Positions 58,201-64,000 of a stretch of DNA of 64,000 nucleotides are shown one piece after another. Below the pieces are notes generated by a model. The model saw only the letters and a list, made by a program, of their open reading frames with translations. It was not told the DNA's origin and searched no databases. Within the stretch, counting starts at the first letter, position 1; each line of letters starts with the position of its first letter. The stretch spans positions 124,001 to 188,000 of the forward strand of contig JAANDG010000051.1 of assembly GCA_036852015.1 (NCBI GenBank), written 5' to 3'. The stretch comes from Pelodera strongyloides. Lineage: Eukaryota; Nematoda; Chromadorea; Rhabditida; Rhabditidae. Made by a program: the position numbers and the translations under genes.

Positions 58201-61200
58201 TAACCTTGTTATTCTTCTGGGGATTTTCTGGCTGATTTTCTGTCCAAGTGTAGAAAAATCCGCCGCATCTTGGGACTACACCACTATTCGAGATTATTTA
58301 CAACTGGCAGTCACCAGTATAAGTTATTGCCGCGGTCTGTTTTGTTTATTTACTTTGCACTTTGCATTGACACCTCGCTTGACGCTTTGTTTTGTAGCTA
58401 GCATTCCTATGATATGGCACTGTTATCGTTATCGTAAATATTTAGGATAGGTAACGGTAGGTGGGCATCCTCCAAGGCGCTGATTGATTGGTACTAGGGA
58501 GAAAAGACACGATTTTTGGAATACACGGAAACCCCATTATTTAGCACGATGTCAATTAATTCGAAGGGCGAAGGGAACAAATGAAAAGGAGGTTGAGACT
58601 TTGATAGTGGTCTCTTACTTACGGTTCACGGCGGTCACTGCCCTAATTTCACTTTTACCCCTCTTCCACTTTCGAGCTTCGAGCTGTTCTTTGGAGGTTT
58701 TCCTTCGAAATTCCTTTACCAGAACCTCGTCGTGCTCAGTTTAGGCTTAGAGTAGTTTCTTAAAAGGTTTAAAAAAAATTTAGGACTGGAAGACTTCTAT
58801 TCATGTTATTGTATATATCGTAACTAATCTTATGTATTTCAGGACGCGTGCTTCCTACCATGTTCTGGTCCGTCTGGTCGCGAGCCGTGCGGGAGGCAGG
58901 GAGGCGCTGAGCTGGCCGCATCTCGTTACTTATGGAGGTATGCTTATAAACCATTTCTTTCTTCGTATTGTAACTGGCCTAACTATGTGTTTCCCTCTAT
59001 CTATACATGCGTTCGTTTTTCTTTCTAGTTGTTAGACATCAGAGGAAGTTTTCCTAAAGGTTAACCGAAAATACGTCGGACGCGTTGCCTTTTCAGTCAA
59101 CGTCTAGTCTACTCTATTTTAGGTAGGTTCAAACGTTCAACTGGTCGCTGAAACTCAATGTCATAGATCCTGGCGGCCTCCTGTCTGCCCCAATAAACAA
59201 GGTAAATAGTTTTCCAATTCTAATTCGTGTTGCTTTTGCCCTTTTCTTGTGTGTCACAATGAAAAGGACAAGTAAATTCCTTTTAATAGAGTATTCATGT
59301 CGCAAGTGCCAACCATCTCGGAAAAAGTAATACCGAAAGTGCGCAAGTGTCGCATTTCGTGGAAGGATTATTTTAATTTAAAGGTATATTGACAGTGTTG
59401 AGGTGAATATTTTTTTCATCACAGTGTCCGGATTTTTTGCTACAAATTTAATCGGCTCTCTTTCTTATGTATTTATGCGTAGTGGGATCTAATTGGGGTC
59501 TATTTTTATGCTAACTGATGCTTATTTACATACGACGCATAAAAATGTTGGTGTGCTCGATGCGTTTCAGAAACCGGCGAGTATTTCGCTTTAAGAAGAA
59601 CAATCAAACTTTTTTCGAGATGGTTGGCACTTTCGCGTCCTTTCGGGTGCGAACTTGGGACGTAAATACTCTACGAATATTATGCTATATTCGCCCTATT
59701 TTTTTATGTTAAATGTAACTGATTTTAACCATTCCAGGAGTGTACTGTGTAATGTCTACGTTGGTCGGTCTTGCGAAGGGGACATGGAAGTGGAAGACCG
59801 CGCACCGCGAAGTTTGCATATTCGTGCAGATTCTGGTACTACCTTCTTACCTTCTCCTTTCCCAGTAGAATTCCCCAATTACCTAGATTTTAGACGAGAC
59901 TATATGAAAACTGGTGAGCAGTGCATTCTCTCCCCCAAATTTATTTTTCTGAGTTCCTTTGTTCCTTAGTATTATTTAATTGTTGTATATTTACTTTTAA
60001 TCTGTTTGATTTGTAGTTATATTGATAAGCAAGATAAAACATAGTTTACGTAGTAAGTAGCTCGTAGTCCAACATAACACTTGACTAGACTTCTGCTTTA
60101 TACATTTATTTATGTAATTTATGTCGTCCTATACTTATTTTCTTTACTTAGTACTTACTTTAATTACTTTACTTACGTTTTGTGACAGATCAGTAAGTTG
60201 AATAGAGGCACGCAATCTGCGAATTTTACGACAAGACCTGTATTTTGGGCATAATAATGAGTATGTCGTGTATTGATATAATATAATATAGTATTTCATA
60301 CGTATTATATTCCTAATAATATATTACATTTACATGTATGCGTTTTACACTAGATAAGTAGTTTGTTAATTTAAGTTTGCAGTTTATAATCTTATTTGTA
60401 AAAAAGTATACATATTTATTTTATATGCATTTAAAATAAACATTTTTGTGTTTAATTATTCGTTACTATTGTTTTTTGTGTGGGCGGCGGTTTTTACCGC
60501 GGTGCGGCGAGGCGGTGAAAGGTGTATCGTTGTCTGCGCCCTCCTCGACGAGAGAGCATTCCCGAGCTTTTTTCGACAATTCTCCGACCTTTTTCCAAGT
60601 AGAATTCTAGTGAAAAAAAGCTAAAATTCTACCTTATTTTTTCTCGGTCCTAGCTCGGAGAATTGTCGGAAAAAGCTTGGAAATAAAGATCGTAGACAGC
60701 TCGCAGAAGCGTGCTCTTTTACATGGAGGCTGAATGTGCACTGTGAAACGTATGCCTGCTCACAAGTCACACGTGCTCGGTGGCGGATCAACAGCTACAG
60801 CTCGCACGTTTCCGAAGCGAGGCATATAACCGAGAGACGAGAGTGTGCCGATTGATAACAAGAACATCGCCAATTGTGCGCCGCTTGTAAGCCACAACTC
60901 TCACCTTCCTGATACTCCCCAAATGGATGGTTCATTGTCTGATCAGTGCCGCGGTGCTCGTACTCAGCGTGCAGTGTTTGAATCTTCCAGTTGTGATGCC
61001 ACGAGTGCGGTGTCTATAAAACGTACCAGAATGTTACGAAAATTTCTAAAGCAGGGCTACACATCCGAGTTCGAGCAACCCGATGCGCACTCAAATTAGT
61101 TTATGGAAAGCCTTAGTACATGCGTATCCATTAGTTTATACAAAGCATAGTTTATGGAAAGCCTTTGTACATGCGTATCCATAAGTTTATACAAAACACA

Positions 61201-61869
61201 AAATTCAGTACTCCTACCTAGGCTACCTTGATGCCAGTGCGTGGCGAATACCTGCCCGGCGCAACTATATATTCAATCAAATATGCTAAAAAATAAATAA
61301 TTTACCGTGGTTGCTGTCGACATGAAGGTTACGGTAGTCATTCCAGACTGACTATTGATCGATGGGGCATTGGACGGAGGACGCTCAAAGGCCAACTCGT
61401 AGCGCTCCTTGTCCTTGATCTGGAATAGACAAACGTTATTGGCAAGCCAACGTAGGTTTAAGCCTAATCGAACGTCTTATTCTGGCTCAAGACCCAAAGT
61501 CCGACACCTTAATCAAACGCTAACGCGCCAGATTAACTACCTTGAATTCTGTGATGAAAGGCAAACCTATCAAGGGATAGGACCGATAGGGGGACAAACA
61601 CTTTCGAAGGGGACTACCCCTACATCAAATCAGTATCCACGTTACTCATACATGCCTTCGACACAATTACAGCACGCAGCGTAACGGACGCTACAACAAA
61701 CTAACCTTCTTAATAAAAGCAGTAGGTGGCGCACTGTGCTGGTATCTGGAAGGTCGAATTCTGAGCGGAATCATCTTGCCCTTTGCGTCGGTCATCACCT
61801 TGTACGCACCGGAGGCAAGGACTTTAACGCGGAAGTCGACGAGAGAACGGCAAAAGTGAAGAGCCCCAG
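55211..61869 (-). CDS. Unrecognised multi-exon gene with a C-terminal transmembrane tail (5' end not found)
   Basis: Minus-strand exons with agreeing phases: 61706-61869 (54 residues, SLVDFRVKVLASGAYKVM), 61306-61419 (38 residues, KDKERYELAFERPPSNAPSI), 56587-56709 (41 residues, TGGYYHPWFTTVKKRLDELL), 56248-56342 (MSELQGCYVEYRENEKPHD), 56019-56061 (short, hydrophobic, less sure), 55705-55809 (SEHSWDPDSDYCVLSLRP) and 55211-55300 with the stop. The last exon reads WKGRFTKAYFMVFIGLLLSF and ends IIVLGT: one hydrophobic segment at the very end, as in tail-anchored membrane proteins. An alternative terminal exon lies at 57368-57427. I do not recognise the family. Exons further 5' should lie beyond 61869, where an RTE element is inserted. 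Composition and splice signals make real coding likely. Confidence 0.7.
55304..55461. repeat. Hairpin element with AATTTGCATA arms
   Basis: GTGTATTGTACCTACTTTGG and, mirrored, CCAAAGTACAATACCGCTTT. The inner arms pair through ATGCATATC/GATCCGCATAT-type words. It is related to 42302-42473 and lies in the last intron of the minus-strand gene. Confidence 0.75.
55584..55668 (+). pseudogene. Weak tRNA-like sequence
   Basis: GCAACCTGGTGGCGCACAAC with GCCCGTTAGGGCGGGC as an anticodon-like hairpin, GGTTTGAATC as a poor B-box and GGGTGCCA at the 3' end that can pair with TGGCAACC. The T-arm is incomplete. Confidence 0.35.
56532..56566. repeat. Perfect short palindrome around TTTAAAAATTTTTTAAA
   Basis: ACACTATCCCTTTAAA on the left mirrors TTTAAAGGGATAGTGT on the right with only a few bases between. 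It looks like two CCCTTTAA-type element ends meeting. Confidence 0.8.
56956..56979 (-). repeat. Interstitial TTAGGC telomere-type repeat
   Basis: TAAGCCTAAGCCTAAGCCTA then AGCG: nearly four units. Confidence 0.85.
57368..57427 (-). CDS. Alternative terminal exon of the minus-strand gene
   Basis: Acceptor cag then GCAGAG, phase 0, encoding AEFAVRYAQEVEKRLDMIK and a TAG stop. Exon 61306-61419 also ends in phase 0, so it can splice either to this exon (short, no membrane segment) or past it to 56709 (transmembrane form). A second acceptor five bases upstream is possible. Ending one gene here and starting another at 56709 is the alternative reading. Confidence 0.55.
   Translation of the reverse strand, partial: AEFAVRYAQEVEKRLDMIK
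57508..57690. repeat. CGGAAAAAGCT palindromic repeat block
   Basis: CAAGCTTTTTCCGACAAACT, GAGCTTTTTCCAAGAACATT and CTCGGAAAAAGCTAGGAAA alternate in both orientations. A related self-complementary block lies at 60560-60686. They could be two members of one small family, or the ends of a larger element between them. Confidence 0.7.
58095..59913 (+). CDS. Weak candidate plus-strand exon series inside the large intron
   Basis: Six open segments have plausible splice borders: 58095-58183 (LMYLFAYNVRFLQRYLAGK), 58254-58316 (NPPHLGTTPLFEIIYNWQSP), 58843-58937, 59123-59201 (ETQCHRSWRPPVCPNK), 59292-59383 (MSQVPTISEKVIPKVRKC) and 59738-59913 (59 codons, YVGRSCEGDMEVEDRAPRSL). The first three join in phase, as do 59123 with 59292 and 58843 with 59738, but no single order keeps all six in frame. 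No start, stop or family was recognised. It could be a nested gene, an old element's gene or chance. Confidence 0.25.
60560..60686. repeat. CGGAAAAAGCT palindromic repeat, second block
   Basis: CGAGCTTTTTTCGACAATTC on the left mirrors GAATTGTCGGAAAAAGCTTG on the right; the inner arms also pair (TAGAATTCTAG and AGCTAAAATTCTACC are near). Related to 57508-57690. Confidence 0.75.
61098..61198 (+). repeat. 51 bp tandem duplication
   Basis: Two copies beginning AGTTTATGGAAAGCCTT, at 61098 and 61149, with three or four mismatches. Confidence 0.9.
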
Positions 61870-61979
61870 CTGAAGGAAGGAAGATTAGAGATTAGAGGTA
61901 CTGGCAATATTGGCAATATTAACAGGAAATCTTTACATATGTTTGTTATATTCGTTCTCTGCATCCGCCGCACCCACTG

Positions 61980-62030
61980 ACTTCTCTCTCTCTTTCTCTG
62001 TCTCTCTCTCCCTCTCTCTCTCTCTCTCGA
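61980..62030 (+). repeat. CT microsatellite
   Basis: CT repeat between the first visible exon of the minus-strand gene and the RTE element. Confidence 0.85.
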
Positions 62031-62170
62031 CTAACTTACCTTAAAAAATGGCAAGCACCATGTAAGCTGTGCTACGTACGGTTGGGATTGATCAGATGTT
62101 CCATTCAAACTCAGAATGGTACGCATAAACTATACCTTACCGTACCTTGAATACCTTGAAGACCGTTATA

Positions 62171-63996
62171 TCAGCTGTTGGCTCGCCAACAGCGCAGGTC
62201 GCAACTACGCCATGAAGACCTGCATCTTGCGATGCGATTCCATGCACGTCCAAATGATTTAACCATCGGGTCTGCCCATCTCGTTGGCGGTCGCCCTTGA
62301 GGACGCTTGTAATCGCGGGGACGCCATTCTGTGACCCGAGTGGTCCATCGATTGTCATTTCTACGAATGACATGACCAGCCCATCGATGTTTCGAGCTGT
62401 ATATCCTATCAATTATATCATCTACGCCGGACTTTTCTCGAAGTGTGACGTTTGACATACGATCCCGGAGGCGCGTGCCTACCATCTTACGCTCCATGGC
62501 TCTCTGGGTGACAAGTAAGGATTCTTCGTCTTTCTTTGTCGTGCACCAAGTTTCGGAAGCATAGGTCATGGCTGGGCAGCACATGCGTGTTAAACACCCT
62601 TGGCTTTCACTTCTTTTGACAGCTTCACATTGGTGAGTACATCTCGTAGCTTCCAGAAAGCCTTCCACCCAGACTGTTTACGCCGAGAGAGTTCGGCGGT
62701 GAGGCTGTTGCTGGGGTTAACCTCGCGTCCAAGGTAGACATACTTCCCGACCTTTTCGAGCGTGCTGTTGCCAATACGTATATCTGCACCGCCGTTTGGA
62801 CAATGATCGTTAGCCATCCACTGCGTCTTGCCTGGGTGGGCTTCAAGACCCATTAGCGACGTTACTCGAATTAGTTCGTCTAGGTTTTTCTGCAGTGTAC
62901 ATGGGTCTTTGGCTATAAGAACCACATCGTCGGCAAACAGTAAGAACTGTAGTGTTTCGCCGTCAATGTCATAACCACCGGACATGTTGGCGTCTCTCAA
63001 AGCACATTCCAGAGAAGCAGAAAACAGAGTGGGTGAAATGACATCCCCTTGTTTGACTCCGCGCTCAACGGGCACCTTAACTGGTGTATGAAGGAGTTGG
63101 ATGTCCGTGGCGCACTGGGTTATACAGCTCGTCTATCATAGACACGTAGCACTCTGGCACTGCGTGATGTTTCAGAGCATTGAGGACCGCCTGCTTCTCA
63201 ACCGAATCGAACGCCTTCTTGAAGTCGACAAACAACATACAGAGGGGAGGGGTATCTTGTATTCCCTAGACCGCTCGATAACTTGACACACAGTGTGAAT
63301 GTGGTCAATAGTCGAGTACCCGCCTCGAAAGCCTGCCTGCTCTCTTCTATTGCCTTCTTCCAGCCACTTGCTGATTCGGTTCAAGATGACGCGAGAAAAC
63401 AGCTTTGACAGCTGTGACATCAACGCAATTGGACGATAGTTGTTTATGTCCTCTTTGCTTCCCTTCTTATGGATCAGGATGGTGTTACTACCTTTCCAGT
63501 TCTCAGGGACGATTTTCATTGAGAGGATATTGTTGAACAACCTGCAAACCGCGGATAGAGCGGACTTCGGAGCGTACTTGAGGAGATCAATGGAAATGCC
63601 ATCATTGCCAGAAGCCCTGTTATTAGGCATTCTCCTCAAAGCATGTTCAACCTCGCTCTCCATGAACTTCGGCACGTCCTCATTCACTTCAATGCCTGAT
63701 TTCGGAACACGCTTCTTCGAAGCAAAGAGATCCCCATAGAAATCTTTGATGATATCGGCAATATCCTGGATCTTGGTCTTCAAAGTACCGTCTTTGTCCA
63801 TCATGGCCACAGTTGCCTCCTTATGCAAGGAATAGCGTTGGCGTACTTTCTTTATGGACATAAGACGCTCGGCCGCTTCGAGAGCTTTAACCTCGTTAAA
63901 GCTCTTATAGTCTGCTTCAACCATCTTTCGTAGGTCGCGACTAAGGCTCTGTACGTTTTGACCCTGATGTAGCCTTTTTCGTCTCTCACGGATCAA
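62171..63996 (-). pseudogene. RTE-type non-LTR retrotransposon, degraded 3' part, cut by the window edge
   Basis: The minus strand encodes a reverse transcriptase in three frames. 63172-63996 has NNRASGNDGISIDLLK, NNYRPIALMSQLSKLFSRVI and EQAGFRGGYSTIDHI, then shifts near 63230 (MLFVDFKKAFDS is readable in the next frame). 62590-63075 has GVKQGDVISPTLF and the catalytic LLFADDVVLIA. 62171-62668 has PAMTYASETW and the RTE-like C-terminus RWAGHVIRRNDNRWTTRV with GRPPTRWAD. At least three frame changes break it, so this copy is dead. The endonuclease would lie beyond the right edge. The 3' UTR is very short, as usual for RTE. A tail of GGTATTC/AAGGTA-like words follows at about 62130-62165. Confidence 0.9.
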
Positions 63997-64000
63997 TTCA

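Noticed and set aside
57508..60686. One 3.2 kb transposon bounded by the CGGAAAAAGCT blocks
   Set aside because: Each block is self-complementary, so two independent small elements explain them equally well. No target duplication or transposase was found.
60830..61099. 90-codon plus-strand frame before the 51 bp duplication
   Set aside because: Composition is not absurd, but there is no ATG start near its beginning, no splice border and no recognisable similarity.

Overview
The window is eukaryotic and very probably nematode. Protein-coding genes are split by many short GT-AG introns with T-rich acceptors ending in cag. Interstitial arrays of the nematode telomere hexamer TTAGGC (read as GCCTAA on the other strand) occur repeatedly. 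The best-matching proteins are a translation elongation factor 2, a pyruvate kinase and a Go-type G-protein alpha subunit whose N- and C-termini are those of nematode goa-1. From memory, eef-2 and pyk-1 are also neighbours in Caenorhabditis elegans (F25H5.4 and F25H5.3), so the first half looks like conserved microsynteny. The species itself cannot be named from the sequence.

Layout. 1-5.2 kb: minus-strand exons of an acidic, unrecognised protein, with a 1.1 kb direct-repeat element carrying hammerhead-ribozyme-like motifs and a decayed LINE fragment lying among or beside them. 5.27-9.28 kb: eEF2, ten coding exons, plus strand. 11.9-30.2 kb: pyruvate kinase, plus strand, with several candidate alternative first exons spread over 12 kb and a long first intron that carries a dead Tc1-like transposon. 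30.2-48.9 kb: about 19 kb in which I recognise no protein gene, only two identical tRNA-Arg(TCG) genes and many miniature inverted-repeat elements and CT/GA microsatellites. 48.9-52.8 kb: Go alpha, eleven coding exons, plus strand. 55.2-61.9 kb: a minus-strand multi-exon gene I do not recognise, with one C-terminus ending in a transmembrane tail and one short alternative terminal exon. A weak plus-strand exon series lies inside its large intron. 62.1-64.0 kb: the 3' part of a degraded RTE-type non-LTR retrotransposon, minus strand, continuing off the right edge.

eEF2 (translation), pyruvate kinase (glycolysis) and Go alpha (receptor signalling) share no pathway; they are linked only by position. 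What stands out is the non-coding material. It includes at least three families of palindromic elements, one of which inserts at TTAA; a near-perfect 450 bp hairpin; a cluster of a 12 bp palindrome; several tRNA-like (A-box/B-box) sequences, two of them directly at splice donors of pyruvate kinase; and the hammerhead-like repeat pair. All gene structures were read by hand from splice signals and phase. No search was run.
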